Shown in pieces: positions 1 through 8,952 of a stretch of 64,000 bases of DNA. The position numbers and the translations under genes were made by a program. The notes under the pieces are model-generated. The model saw only the letters and a list, made by a program, of their open reading frames with translations, had not been told where the DNA came from and ran no database searches. Each line of letters begins with the position of its first letter. Position 1 is the stretch's first letter. The DNA comes from CAVSDF01 sp963726715 (GTDB lineage Bacteria > Bacteroidota > Rhodothermia > Rhodothermales > BA12), in assembly GCA_963726715.1 (NCBI GenBank), contig CAVSDF010000014.1, positions 77,815 through 141,814 of the forward strand, given 5' to 3'.

Positions 1-507
1 CGGGCGGCTGACATCGCCGATGCGCGTCTCGACGGTGCCGATCATGCCCGCGCGCGCGCCGAGGGCGCCGAAGAGGTGGTGGAGCAGGAAGGCGGTCGTC
101 GTCTTGCCGTTCGTGCCCGTCACGCCGACCATGGTCAGCGCGCGCGACGGGTCGCCCCACGCCATCGCGGCGGCTTCGGCGTACGCCTCGCGGCTCGACC
201 GGACGACGAGGACGGCGGCCCCGCGCGATGCGGCGGCAGCGGCGATCTCGTCCGTCAGCGTTTCGCAGACGATGCCCGCCGCGCCCGCGTCGAGGGCGGC
301 GGCGAGGAAGGCGTGGCCGTCGGCCCCGGCGCCGCGCGTGGCGACGAAGAGCGCGCCCGGCCCGGCCTCGCGGCTGTCGGCGGTGAGGCGCGTGATCTGG
401 GCACCCGCGTCGGCGTGCGCGTCGGCGCGGTCGGCGCGGACGACCAGGGCCGCAGCGTCGAGGCGGCGCGCGAGGTCGGCGAGGACGAAGGGCGGATGCG
501 GGGTCAT
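1..507 (-). CDS. murE: UDP-MurNAc-tripeptide ligase MurE, N-terminal part (runs off the window)
   Basis: Cytoplasmic Mur ligase that adds the third residue (usually meso-diaminopimelate) to UDP-MurNAc-L-Ala-D-Glu in peptidoglycan synthesis. The visible 169 residues start with ATG at 507 and include the family N-terminal signature DSREAGPGALFVATRG and the ATP-binding P-loop GVTGTNGKTTT near residue 135. The C-terminal two thirds lie beyond base 1. The start ATG overlaps the ftsI stop as ATGA (504-507), so the two are translationally coupled within the dcw operon. This stretch reads in one frame with no visible indel. The order ftsI then murE is the usual dcw order, which supports MurE over other Mur ligases. 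Confidence 0.9.
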   Translation of the reverse strand, partial: MTPHPPFVLADLARRLDAAALVVRADRADAHADAGAQITRLTADSREAGPGALFVATRGAGADGHAFLAAALDAGAAGIVCETLTDEIAAAAASRGAAVLVVRSSREAYAEAAAMAWGDPSRALTMVGVTGTNGKTTTAFLLHHLFGALGARAGMIGTVETRIGDVSRP

Positions 508-2718
508 CGCGTGCCTCCGGCCGGGGCCGATGTGGAGGCGGCAGCGGCCGTTGCCGCCACCGTGGCGGGCGTCGCGGGCGCTTCGGGAGCCGTCGTCGTC
601 GCGCTCAGGCGGGCGACGCGCGGGAGGGCGGCGCCGACGCCAGGCGTCTGGCGGCGGACGACACCGCTGCCGCTCACGCGCGCCTCGACGCCGAGACCGG
701 CGAGCCACGTCCGCGCCTGCCGCGCCGAGAGACCGCGCACATCCGGCATCGTCCGCGCAGGGGCGGTGGCCGGAGGGGTGGCCGTCGCCGAAACAGCAGC
801 GGCGCGGCCCGTCACCAGATGGACCGCCGAGCCGCGCGCCGCACGGGCGCCGACGGCCGGGGTCTGCGAGACGACCGGCTGGGCGCTCGCACCGACGCCG
901 TCGGGGGTCAGCCCGAGGGCGCGGAGGCGCTGCGCGGCGACGCTCGCCGGAAGGCCTGCGAGGCGCGGCATCGGTCGACGGCACCGGCGCACCGGGAACG
1001 GCGTCGGCGGCGCGAGGCGCTCGGTGAGGCGCGGAAGCGTCGCCGCCCACCGGCTGGCGATCCGCTGGAAGATCGGCGCGGCGATCTCGCCGCCGTAGAT
1101 GCCCGACCGCGGCTCGTCGACGACGATGACGAGCGCCACCTGCGGGTCGTCGGCGGGGAAGAAGCCGACGAACGAAGACCGGTAGCGCCGAATAGCCGTC
1201 GCCGTCGTTCTTGCGCGCGGTGCCGGTCTTGCCCGCCACGGGGAGGCCCGTCGAGGCGCGCCTGCTTGCCGGTGCCGTCGCTCACGACGGCGCTCGAAGT
1301 CGGGCATCAGGCGGCGGGCGGTCGCGGGCGAGAAGGCGCGGCGCACCGAGTCCTGGCGCCGCGTCCAGAGCATCCGCCCCTGCACGTCGCGCCGCTCGGC
1401 GACGACGAGCGGGCGCACGAGGAGGCCGCCGTTGGCGAGCGCGCAGTAGGCGGTGAGCAGCTGGAGCGGCGTCACCGACACCTCGTAGCCGATCGCCATC
1501 GACGGAAGCGTCGAGCGGCTCCAGCGGTAGAGGCGCTTGAGGCGCCCGGACGCCTCGCCGGGCAGGTCGATGAGCGTCGGCTGGCCGAAGCCGAGCCCGC
1601 GCGCCATCGTGTAGAACGGCTGCCGCCCGGCGAGCATCGCCACCTTGCGCCGCGCCGATGTTCGACGACTGGGCGATCACGTCGGCGAGGGTCACCGAGC
1701 CGCCGCGGGTGGTCGTCGCGCATCGTGCGCCCGCCGAGCGGTCGCCACGCCCGCGCCGGTCTCGATCCACTGCCGCTCGCCGACGGCGCCCGCCTCGACG
1801 GCTGCTGCGGCGGCGACGAGCTTGAAGGTCGAGCCGGGTTCGATCTGGTCGCTCGACGCCGTGGTTGCGGCGGTGGAGCTCGTCGAAGGCGCCCGGGCGG
1901 TTCGGGTCGTAGGTGGGCACGACGGCCATGGCGAGGACGGCGCCGGTGCGCGGGTCCATCGCGATCGCCGTCGCCCAGCGCCCGCCGTTCGACGGCGGCG
2001 GCGGCGGCGAGTTCCTCCTCCAGCATCGTCTGCCGGATGAGGTCGAGCGTGAGCACGAGCGACTGCCCGTGCTCCGGCTCGACGGTCCGCCCGCCCACGA
2101 GCGCCTTGATGCGCGCCGCGGCGGTCGCGCTGCACGGCGCGGCGTCCGGGCGTGCCGCTGCAGGAAGGCGTCGTACTGGAGTTCGAGGCCCGCGAGGCCC
2201 GCCCCGTCGCGCCCGACGTGGCCGACCACGTGCGCGAGGGCGGTGCCGTAGGTGTAGCGGCGCTCGGTGAGGGCGTCGCGCAGCACGCCCGGCACGCGCA
2301 GGCTGTCGATGCGCTCGGCCTGCACCTCGCTGAGGCCGCGCGCGAGGACGACGTAGCGGCGGCTCGCGCGCGTCCGCACGCGGCGGCGGTACTCGCGCGC
2401 CGGGCGCCCGGTGACGTCGGCGAGGGTCTCGTAGAACTCGTCGGCGCGGGCGTCGAAGCCGCCTTGCAGCGGGTCGAGGGCGAGGTCGTAGCGCGCGGTC
2501 GTCGTCGCGAGCACGCGCCCGTCGGCGTCGACGATCGGCCCGCGCAGCGCCGGAAGCTCGGTGAACGCCGACGCCTGCCGCGCGCCCTCGGCCCGCAGGG
2601 CATCGCCCGCGCTCCCGCTCAGCTGCACGAGCCGCGCCCCCACCGCGAGCGGCAGCAGGCACAGCACCACGAGCGCCCCGTAGAGGCGGATGCGGATCTG
2701 TTCGAGGGGCGTGGACAT
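504..2718 (-). CDS. ftsI: Septal peptidoglycan transpeptidase FtsI (PBP3) with C-terminal PASTA repeats, frameshifted
   Basis: Class B penicillin-binding protein that cross-links septal peptidoglycan. It starts with ATG at 2718 and has an N-terminal membrane anchor (residues ~10-30), then a dimerisation domain. All three transpeptidase motifs are visible: SxxK as GSTFK near 1821-1835, SxN as SSNIG near 1655-1670, and KTG as AGKTGTARKNDG near 1210-1235. The C-terminus has two PASTA repeats, beginning MPRLAGLPASVAAQRL (about 970) and MPDVRGLSARQARTWL (about 750). The frame changes at least six times (near 2150, 1985, 1860, 1730, 1640, 1280 and 1200) while similarity continues, so indel sequencing errors are more likely than a pseudogene of an essential gene. 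It lies 64 bases after the ftsL-like gene. Confidence 0.88.
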
Positions 2719-2782
2719 CGAAGCGGGCGGCGGTCGCGGGCGACCGGGGAAATCAGGGTGGGGAAGAGAGGGCGGACGCGCC

Positions 2783-3331
2783 TCAGCGGGCGTCGACGTG
2801 GATGGCGGGGCCGTAGCCGATGCCCTCCGAGAGGCCGAGCGCGCGGGCGCGGGCGACGACGACGGCGGGCGAGGTGGCGGCGTCGAACTCGCCGCGCAGG
2901 CGGTTCAGCTTGAGGTGGAGGCGGGCGTTCTCGTGGCGCGCGGCCTGCACGGCCACGAGGGCGTCGCTCGTCGCGTAGACGTGCCCTTCGTACGCGGTGA
3001 AGAGCGCCGCCCCGGCGATGAGCAGCGCGAGCACGCGCCGCGACGACATCCGCGCGAGCACCCGCTCGATCCGCCCGGCCCGCGGCGCCGACGGCGCGCC
3101 GCCGAGGTCGCTCCACCCGAGCATCCGGCTGCTCGCCGTCCGCCCGGTCTGCCCGCTCCGCGACGTCCGCTGCGCCGACGAGGGCGCGTGGCGCGGCGCC
3201 GCCGTCGTGCGCGCCGCCGGACGGGCCGGCGTAGCACGCGCAGGCGCCGGACGCTCGGCACGGGCGCGGGTCGGCTCGGCGCGCTCGGAGGCGCGGCGGA
3301 GACGGACCGTCGGAGCCGGGTCAGTACGCAT
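2783..3331 (-). CDS. FtsL-like division protein (basic linker, one TM segment, short coiled coil)
   Basis: 182-residue protein from ATG at 3331. The first ~95 residues are low-complexity, rich in Arg, Ala, Pro and Thr. One hydrophobic segment follows (VLALLIAGAALFTAYEG, about residues 108-124), then a short heptad-like region (AARHENARLHLKLNRLRGEF) and a conserved-looking end, VVVARARALGLSEG, that resembles the FtsL/FtsB 'ARE-lGL' ending. Its place between rsmH and ftsI is the standard position of ftsL, which in Escherichia coli links FtsQ, FtsB and FtsI in the divisome. The assignment rests on position and topology because FtsL sequences are poorly conserved. The frame is intact. Confidence 0.75.
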   Translation of the reverse strand: MRTDPAPTVRLRRASERAEPTRARAERPAPARATPARPAARTTAAPRHAPSSAQRTSRSGQTGRTASSRMLGWSDLGGAPSAPRAGRIERVLARMSSRRVLALLIAGAALFTAYEGHVYATSDALVAVQAARHENARLHLKLNRLRGEFDAATSPAVVVARARALGLSEGIGYGPAIHVDAR

Positions 3332-3399
3332 GGGCAGGGTGGAAAGAAGCGAGGCGCGGAAGGCGCGGGGGACGAAGGCGGTGGGTGGAGGGCGCGGCG

Positions 3400-4414
3400 T
3401 CAGACGCGCTCGGCGATGCGGAGGCGGGCGCTGCGGGCGCGGGGGTTGGCGGCGACTTCGTCCGCCCCGGCGGCGACCGAGTGGCGCGTGACGTCGCGAA
3501 AGGGCGCGAGGACGTTGCCGTAGAGGTCGCGCTCGGGCTTGCCGCGTCGAAGTTGCCCGTGCGGAAGTAGCGCTTCGCGCGGCGGTCTTCGAGCGAGTGG
3601 TACGAGAGCACCGCCACGCGCCCGCCCGGCGCGCACGAGCGCCGCCGCGCCCGCGAGCGACCGCTTCGAGCGCGTCCAGCTCGTCGTTGACGGCGATGCG
3701 GAGCGCCTGGAAACACGCGGGCGACGGCTCTTGGCCTCTTCCTTGCGCGGCACCGCCGCGGCGCACGACGTCGGCGAGCGCGCGCCGTCGTCTCCATGGG
3801 CCGCGCCGCGACGATGGCGTCCGCGATGCGCCGCGCGCGCGGCTCCTCGCCGTCGCGCTAGAGCAGGCGCACGAGGTCGGCGGCCTCCCACGTGTTCACG
3901 AGCGTCGGCGGCGCTGCGTCCTGCGCGCTGGTCCATCCGCATGTCGAGCGGGCCGTCGAAGCGGTGCGAGAAGCCGCGCTCGGCGCGCGTCGAACTGGTG
4001 CGACGACACGCCGAGGTCGAGCAGCAATCCGTCGATGGCGTCGATGCCCGCGCCGCCGAGCACGCTGGCGAGATCGCCGAACGATGCCGCGGACGCGTGC
4101 GAGAACCGCCGCTCGCCACATCGCCCGTCGAGGCGGGCGGTGGCTTCGGCGAGGGCATCGGCGTCGCGGTCGATGCCGACGCACGCGGCCGTCCGGCGCG
4201 AGCGCGCTCGAGGAGCGCCGTCGCTGTGGCCGCCGCCGCCGAGCGTGGCGTCGACGTAGAGGCCGGATCGGTCGGTGACGAGGCCAGTCACCACATCCAT
4301 GCAAAGAACGGGCACGTGGTAGCCGCTGCCGTGGGGCAGCGCGTGCGGAAGGTCGTGGGGGCGGGCGGCAGGCGCCGCGCGCGGGTCAGGGTCCGACGTC
4401 TCCATCTCAGACAC
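3400..4414 (-). CDS. rsmH: 16S rRNA m4C1402 methyltransferase RsmH (MraW), frameshifted
   Basis: SAM-dependent methyltransferase that modifies N4 of C1402 in 16S rRNA. The N-terminal part reads HVPVLCMDVVTGL, then the SAM-binding loop VDATLGGGGHS, then GIDRDADALAEA and DGLLLDLGVSSHQFD, all RsmH signatures. The C-terminal part (YHSLEDRR near 3590 and a final LRIAERV) is in other frames. At least four indels break the frame, near 4200, 4000, 3925 and 3640-3700. GTG at 4414 overlaps the mraZ stop (4407-4409) by 8 bases; an internal ATG at 4405 is an alternative start without overlap. It is the second gene of the dcw operon. Confidence 0.88.
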
Positions 4415-4856
4415 CTCCGAACGTGCGCTCGATGAGTTCTTCGGACTCGCCCGAGGGGCGGTTGAGGTGGGCGGCGAGGGCGGCGGGGTCCCAGATTTCC
4501 ATGTGGTCGCCGGAGCCGAGGATGTGGGCGGTCGTCGAGGCGGTGAGGTGCCCGTGTTCGAGGAGCGCCTTGGTGAGCGTGATGCGTCCCTGCGCGTCGA
4601 TCTCGACGTCCTCTGTCTGCATCGTCACGCGGCGGACGGCCTCGCGGTGCGCCGCGTTGAACGGGTTGACGCTGTTGACGAGCGCCGTCTCCTTCGCCTG
4701 CCACGTGTCGAGCGGGTAGACGAAGAGGCAGTTGTCCATCCCGTAGCAGACGACGAGGTGCTTCTGCTCGCCGAGGGCCGCGCGCATCTTGGCCGGGATC
4801 GCCACGCGGCCCTTGCTGTCGATGCTGTGCGCCTGTTGGCTGCGGAAGTAGACCAT
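4407..4856 (-). CDS. mraZ: Transcriptional regulator MraZ
   Basis: 149 residues from ATG at 4856, about the usual family length. It shows two AbrB-like SpoVT/MraZ swapped-hairpin repeats: HSIDSKGRVAIPAKMRAALG near the N-terminus and VEIDAQGRITLTKALLEHGH in the second half, both with the characteristic D-x-[KQ]-GR. MraZ forms a ring and binds direct TGGG repeats upstream of its own operon, usually repressing dcw genes. Such repeats are seen just upstream (4907-4933). It is the first gene of the minus-strand dcw operon and its frame is intact. An upstream in-frame extension exists but lacks family similarity, so the ATG at 4856 is chosen. Confidence 0.93.
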   Translation of the reverse strand: MVYFRSQQAHSIDSKGRVAIPAKMRAALGEQKHLVVCYGMDNCLFVYPLDTWQAKETALVNSVNPFNAAHREAVRRVTMQTEDVEIDAQGRITLTKALLEHGHLTASTTAHILGSGDHMEIWDPAALAAHLNRPSGESEELIERTFGGV

Positions 4857-4906
4857 CGGTCGGATGCGAGAGGGGGCAGAGCGGCGGCGGCGAATTCCAG
4901 GGTGGG

Positions 4907-4933
4907 CCCACCCTGATTCCCCACTTTCCCCCA
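4907..4933 (-). promoter_or_regulatory. Candidate MraZ operator (direct TGGG repeats)
   Basis: On the minus strand, TGGGG occurs at 4933-4929 and again at 4923-4919, exactly ten bases apart. A third TGGG at 4910-4907 is offset by three extra bases. MraZ boxes in other bacteria are TGGG-type repeats about ten bases apart between promoter and mraZ. These repeats lie between the promoter-like box at 4941-4948 and the mraZ ATG at 4856, the expected place for autorepression. Confidence 0.55.
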
Positions 4934-4940
4934 CCACGCC

Positions 4941-4975
4941 CGAAAGTACCCTCCACACCCTTCAAGTCAAGCAAA
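4941..4975 (-). promoter_or_regulatory. Candidate Bacteroidetes-type promoter of the dcw operon
   Basis: The minus strand reads TACTTTCG at 4948-4941 (consensus TAnnTTTG, one mismatch), preceded by TTTG at 4975-4972 with a 23-base spacer. This fits the -7/-33 layout of Bacteroidetes housekeeping promoters, though the spacing is at the upper end. It lies about 85 bases upstream of the mraZ ATG. The same octamer recurs on the plus strand before the LmbE-like gene (34951-34958). Confidence 0.45.
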
Positions 4976-5238
4976 ACGGTCACAAAAACGCGATTCCGAT
5001 CCGGCAAAATCCGATGCGCAAAGGATATGCACATACCCGACAGGGGCCAGGTCGCGCCGAAATCACCCGTGGGTGAAAATCCATACCCCATCCTGAGAGT
5101 GCCCGGAAAATCTATTCACCTGTGGCTCCGACCACGCCTCTGACCGGGCGCACATACCCGGCGCGCCTATCTTTCCGGCGCCCGTGTCGCCCGTCTCTCG
5201 TCCCACGTTTTCGCGCGGTCGCCCGCTTCCCCGCCCCG

Positions 5239-5874
5239 ATGGCCACGCCGCTGACCGAGCGCCAGGACCTGGCCCTCGACTTCTTCCGCGCCTACGTGCG
5301 CGAGCACCGCAAGCCGCCGACGCTCGCGGAGATCGGGAGCGCGATGGACATCCGCTCGACCAACGCGGTGAGCAAACTCGTCCGCGCCCTCGTCGACAAG
5401 GGCCACCTGACGCACACGCCGAACGTGGCACGCGGCCTCTCGCTCGCCGACGACGACCCGCTCGCCGGCACGACCGGCGCCCCGCTCCTCCCCATCCTCG
5501 GGCGCGTGTCGAGCGCCGAGCCGGATCGCCTGCGCACCCGCCCGTCCGGCTACTTCGCCGCCGACGCCTCGCTCACCGGCCGCGCCGACCCCGACGCCTG
5601 CCTCGTCGGCCGCGCGGGCGACGACGGCATGAACGGCGATGGCGTCCGCAAGGGCGACCTCGTCGTCGTCGAGGAGACCGACGCGATCAAGAGCGGCGAG
5701 ATGGCGCTGTTTCTCGTCGGCGAGAAGCTCGTCGTGCGCCGCCACCACCTCGCCAACGGGCGCCTGCATCTGCGCCCCGCCGACCGCCGCTACACCGAGG
5801 AGACGTACATCCCCGGCGAACCCGCCTGCCTCGTCGTCGGGCGCGTGCTCGCCGTCGTGCGCAAGGTCGTGTGA
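5239..5874 (+). CDS. LexA-family repressor lacking the autocleavage residues
   Basis: 211 residues from ATG at 5239. The N-terminal 70 residues are a LexA winged helix: LTERQDLALDFFRAYVREH, KPPTLAEIGSAM, STNAVSKLVRALVDKGHL. The C-terminal half follows the S24/LexA fold: LLPILGRVSSAEP, then AGDDGMNGDGVRKGDLVVV, then EKLVVRRHH. In canonical LexA the cleaved bond is Ala-Gly within GRVAAGEP, the nucleophile is the Ser before Met in GDSM/GMSM, and the general base is the Lys in VTVKR. Here these positions read Ser92-Ala93, Gly130 and Arg167. It should still dimerise and bind DNA but is unlikely to self-cleave in response to RecA. The frame is intact. It is divergent from mraZ. Confidence 0.8.
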   Translation: MATPLTERQDLALDFFRAYVREHRKPPTLAEIGSAMDIRSTNAVSKLVRALVDKGHLTHTPNVARGLSLADDDPLAGTTGAPLLPILGRVSSAEPDRLRTRPSGYFAADASLTGRADPDACLVGRAGDDGMNGDGVRKGDLVVVEETDAIKSGEMALFLVGEKLVVRRHHLANGRLHLRPADRRYTEETYIPGEPACLVVGRVLAVVRKVV

Positions 5875-5916
5875 GGCACGTGGCTGGAGGCCGGTCCGTG
5901 CTGCAGGGGTGCAACC

Positions 5917-5937
5917 GGGCGGGTCGCCGACCCGCCC
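5917..5937. repeat. Dispersed palindrome, GGGCGGGTC family, copy 1
   Basis: Arms GGGCGGGTC (5917-5925) and GACCCGCCC (5929-5937) flank a 3-base loop, followed by CTAC. It sits between the convergent lexA-like gene and pyrG, where it could also act as a bidirectional terminator although no T-run follows. The same unit recurs at 21063, 23542 and 33813. Confidence 0.75.
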
Positions 5938-5976
5938 CTACGGATCACGCGGAGGCACGGCCGGGGCGACGCTCCA

Positions 5977-7676
5977 TCACACCTTCGCCGCCACCAAGCG
6001 CGGCGCGCGGGCGCGGCGCGGGGGTTTGGCGCTCGCGGCGAGGCCCTCGTCGCGGGCGTAGGCGGCGGCGGCCTCGACGAAGGCGCGGAAGAGCGGGTGC
6101 GGCGCGCCGACGCGTCGAGCCGGTACTCGGGGTGGAACTGCACGCCGACGAACCACGGGTGGTCGGGCAGCTCGACGATCTCCACGAGGTCGCGGTCGGG
6201 GTTCATGCCGGTGAACGAGCATCCCGTGCTCGGCGCAGCTTGTAGCGGAGCGCGTTGTTGACCTCGTAGCGGTGGCGGTGGCGCTCCGGTCACCTCGGTC
6301 GTCGCCGTAGGCCGCGCGCGCCTTCGAGCCCGGCTGCGACAGCGCAGCGGTAGGCGCCGAGCCGCATCGTGCCGCCCTTGTCGGTGATCGCCTTCTGCTC
6401 CTCCATCATCGAGATGACCGGGTGCGGGCGTCGCGGCGTCGAACTCGGCGGAGTGCGCGCTCGGCCAGCCGCAGACGTGGCGCGCGTACTCGATCACCGC
6501 CATCTGCATCCCGAGGCAGATGCCGAAGAACGGGATGCCGTTCTCGCGCACGTGGCGCACGGCGGCGATCTTGCCCTCGATGCCGCGCTCGCCGAAGCCC
6601 GGCGCCACGAGCACGCCCGCCACGCCGTCGAGCGAGCGCCGCGGCCGTTCTCGGGCGTCAGGTCGTCGGAGAGGACGGAGCGGATGTCGACGTGCACGCC
6701 TGCCGCGGCGCCCGCGAGGACGAACGACTCGATGATCGACTTGTAGGCATCCTGATGCGCCACGTACTTGCCGACGAGCGCGATCGGGACGGTCGCCTTG
6801 GGGTTCTTGAGCTTGCTGCAGGAAGCGCGTCCACGCCTTCAGGTCCGGCTCGCGCGCGGCGAGGCCCTTGAGGCCGAGGCGCTCCACCACGAGGTCGTCG
6901 AGGCCCTGCTCTTTCAGCAGGAGCGGCACCTCGTAGATGCTCTCGGCGTCGGGGCTGGCGACGACGGCGCGGGTCTCGACGTTGGTGAAGCGGGCGATCT
7001 TGCCGCGCAGCTCGTCGTCGAGCGGGTGCTCGGTGCGGCAGACGAGCACGTCGGGCTGGAGGCCGTACGAGAGGAGCTGCTTGACGCTGTGCTGCGTCGG
7101 CTTGGTCTTGAGCTCGCCCGCCGCCTGCAGGTACGGGACGAGCGTGAGGTGGATGTTGAGCGTGCTCGCGCTGCCGAGGTCGTAGCGCATCTGCCGGATG
7201 GCCTCGAGGAACGGCTCGGCCTCGATGTCGCCGACGGTGCCGCCGATCTCGGTGATGACGACGTCGAAGGCGCCGGTCGTCGCCGAGGCGCATCATCCAC
7301 GCCTTGATCTCGTCGATGACGTGGGGGACGACCTGGACGGTTTGCCCGAGGTACGTCGCCTGCGCGTTCCTTCTGGATGACGCCGAGGTAGACGCGGCCC
7401 GTCGTGACGTTGTTGGCCTGGCTCGTCGGGCGCCCGAGGAAGCGCTCGTAGTGGCCGAGGTCGAGGTCGGTCTCCGCCCCGTCGTCGCGTGACGTAGACC
7501 TCGCCGTGCTCGTACGGGTTCATCGTCCCCGGATCGACGTTGAGGTACGGGTCGAACTTCTGGATCGTCACGCGCAGGCCGCGCGCTTCGAGGAGCCGCC
7601 CGAGGCTCGCGCAGACGATGCCCTTGCCGAGCGAGGACGTGACGCCGCCGGTCACGAAGATGTACTTGGTCTGCAC
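5977..7676 (-). CDS. pyrG: CTP synthase, frameshifted
   Basis: Converts UTP, ATP and glutamine to CTP, the last step of de novo pyrimidine nucleotide synthesis. GTG at 7676 opens QTKYIFVTGGVTSSLGKGI, the invariant start of the synthetase domain, followed by KFDPYLNVDPGTMNPYEHGE. The class I glutaminase domain is visible as FFGICLGMQMAVIEYARH with its nucleophilic Cys (near 6500) and GVQFHPEYR near 6130. The frame changes at least seven times (near 7490, 7370, 7290, 6820, 6650, 6420, 6300 and 6120), all with continuing similarity, so sequencing indels are likely. The ~1.7-kb span fits the usual 530-560 residues. Upstream, 7677-7959 holds no gene; a TAGCTTCG box on the minus strand (7811-7804) may be its promoter. 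Confidence 0.88.
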
Positions 7677-7959
7677 GGCAGGCGGGGAGTGCAGGCCCGG
7701 CGCCACGAGCGCCAGTGCCTTGTCGAGGAGGCAGGCGCCGGGGGCGCGGCACTGTCGCCGCGCACATCCCATCGCCAGCGCGCCAGAGGGCGTCGCCGGG
7801 AGACGAAGCTACGGGACGCAGGATGTGCGGCGCGACGCGCACGGGCTTTTCGTGGGGGGCGTTGGGGGGATGGTGAGATTGTGGGGTGGTGAGGGGGTGA
7901 GCGGTGAATCGACCGACGGCCCACGACTCACGAAACTCACCATCCCACCCCTCACAAAC

Positions 7960-8685
7960 TCACGCATACCGGTCGTGGATGGCGGTGTAGTCCGTCACGA
8001 CGCGGTTGAGCACGTCTTCGGCCCGCAGCGACGACGGCGGCAGGTCGAGGCGGGCGGCGACGGCCTGGTGGGCGCGGCTCACGAGGTCGCGCGCGGCGGC
8101 CGAGCGCGGGTCGCCGTGGAAGCGCAGCAGCACCGCGCGGATCGTGCGGATGTCGGCGTCGCTCAGGCGGTCGGCGGGTGTGCGCGGGCGGTAGCCGTCG
8201 GGGACGACGGGGTAGCGGACGTCGACGAGGTCGATGGCGGGGAGCGCGCGCAGCACGGTCGTGCCTGCGGCGAGGTCGCCGAGGCGCTGCCCGTGTCGCG
8301 TGAAGGCGATGGCGAGGACGGCCACGCCGCCGCTCGAGAGCGTCACATCGACCCAGCGGAGGAGCCACCGGAGGGCGTACTGCACGAACGTCGGCGGCGC
8401 GCCGTCGAGGCGGGCGACGCGCAGGCGGCGCATCCGCTTTCCGGGCGTCTGCCCGCCCATGAGCACCTCGAAGAGCAGGTGGTAGAAGAGCACCGGCAGC
8501 ATCAAGATCGTCGATGCGGTGCTGCCGAGGTTCAGGCCGACGAGGTCGGGCGCGACGAAGACCGCGAAGACGTACGCGGTCACGATTGCGATGTCGATCA
8601 TCCACGCGACGATGCGCTCGCCGAGGCCCGCCGTGGCGAACGAGAGCTCGACGTTCTGCGCGGTCGAGATGCGGAGCGTATCCAT
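7960..8685 (-). CDS. RDD-family membrane protein
   Basis: 241 residues from ATG at 8685. It has the RDD pattern: an amphipathic start, LGERIVAWMIDIAIVTAYVF with the Arg and Asp of the family near residues 24-31, a second membrane segment (STILMLPVLFYHLLFEVLMG), then GQTPGKRMRRLRVARLDG, and a third segment with QRLGDLAAGTTVLR. The last ~80 residues are soluble and helical. RDD proteins have no single known activity; several act as ion exchangers or membrane partners. It is divergent from the SpoIIM-like gene at 8953, and this pairing is common in the MoxR/DUF58 gene neighbourhood of Bacteroidetes. The frame is intact. Confidence 0.85.
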   Translation of the reverse strand: MDTLRISTAQNVELSFATAGLGERIVAWMIDIAIVTAYVFAVFVAPDLVGLNLGSTASTILMLPVLFYHLLFEVLMGGQTPGKRMRRLRVARLDGAPPTFVQYALRWLLRWVDVTLSSGGVAVLAIAFTRHGQRLGDLAAGTTVLRALPAIDLVDVRYPVVPDGYRPRTPADRLSDADIRTIRAVLLRFHGDPRSAAARDLVSRAHQAVAARLDLPPSSLRAEDVLNRVVTDYTAIHDRYA

Positions 8686-8733
8686 GCGGAGAGGAAGCAG
8701 TGGCGGTGCGGCGTTCCCCCTCCGGCCTGTCGG

Positions 8734-8776
8734 CCACCTCTCCCGCTCGCGGGGAAGGACCGCCGCGAAGCGCGTT
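8734..8776. repeat. Dispersed GC-rich element (CACCTC..GGGGA.GGACCGC), copy 1
   Basis: The core CACCTCTCCCGC, then CGGGGAAGGACCGCCGCG and AAGCGCG, closely matches a second copy at 33938-33981. The CCCGC/GCGGGG half can form a small hairpin. It lies in the 267-base gap between the divergent RDD and SpoIIM-like genes. It does not encode a recognisable peptide. Confidence 0.5.
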
Positions 8777-8952
8777 CCCCTTCGGGGACCTTCGGTTCAG
8801 CGCGCGGCGAGACGGCAGGAGGCGCAGGGCAGGACCGCAGGCGCTGCCGGGGGCACCTCCAAAAGTTACGACATCTGTGTAGATTGCAACCGGGCGAGCA
8901 CCGGTCACCGGCCGTGCAGACCCACGTTCCGCCCTCCCCTTCGTCCCGACCG

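Larger units (their letters stand above)
4857..5238. promoter_or_regulatory. Divergent mraZ / lexA-like intergenic region
   Basis: 382 bases without a gene, less GC-rich than its surroundings. Besides the mraZ operator and promoter it holds the decamer CACATACCCG twice (5030-5039 and 5151-5160), a small dyad TCACCC-GT-GGGTGA at 5063-5076, and a promoter-like TATCTTTC at 5168-5175 upstream of the lexA-like gene. The repeats and dyad are candidate operator half-sites for the lexA-like regulator; this is inference from position only. No RNA gene was recognised. Confidence 0.4.

Noticed and set aside
5875..5976. Rho-independent terminator at the lexA-like/pyrG junction
   Set aside because: The hairpin is present but no T-run follows, and the same hairpin recurs in non-terminal gaps, so it is listed as a dispersed repeat instead.
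7860..7960. Possible tandem repeat of GTGAGGG/CTCACC units
   Set aside because: The motif is short, irregular and low-complexity; it can form a weak hairpin but no clear repeat unit was found.
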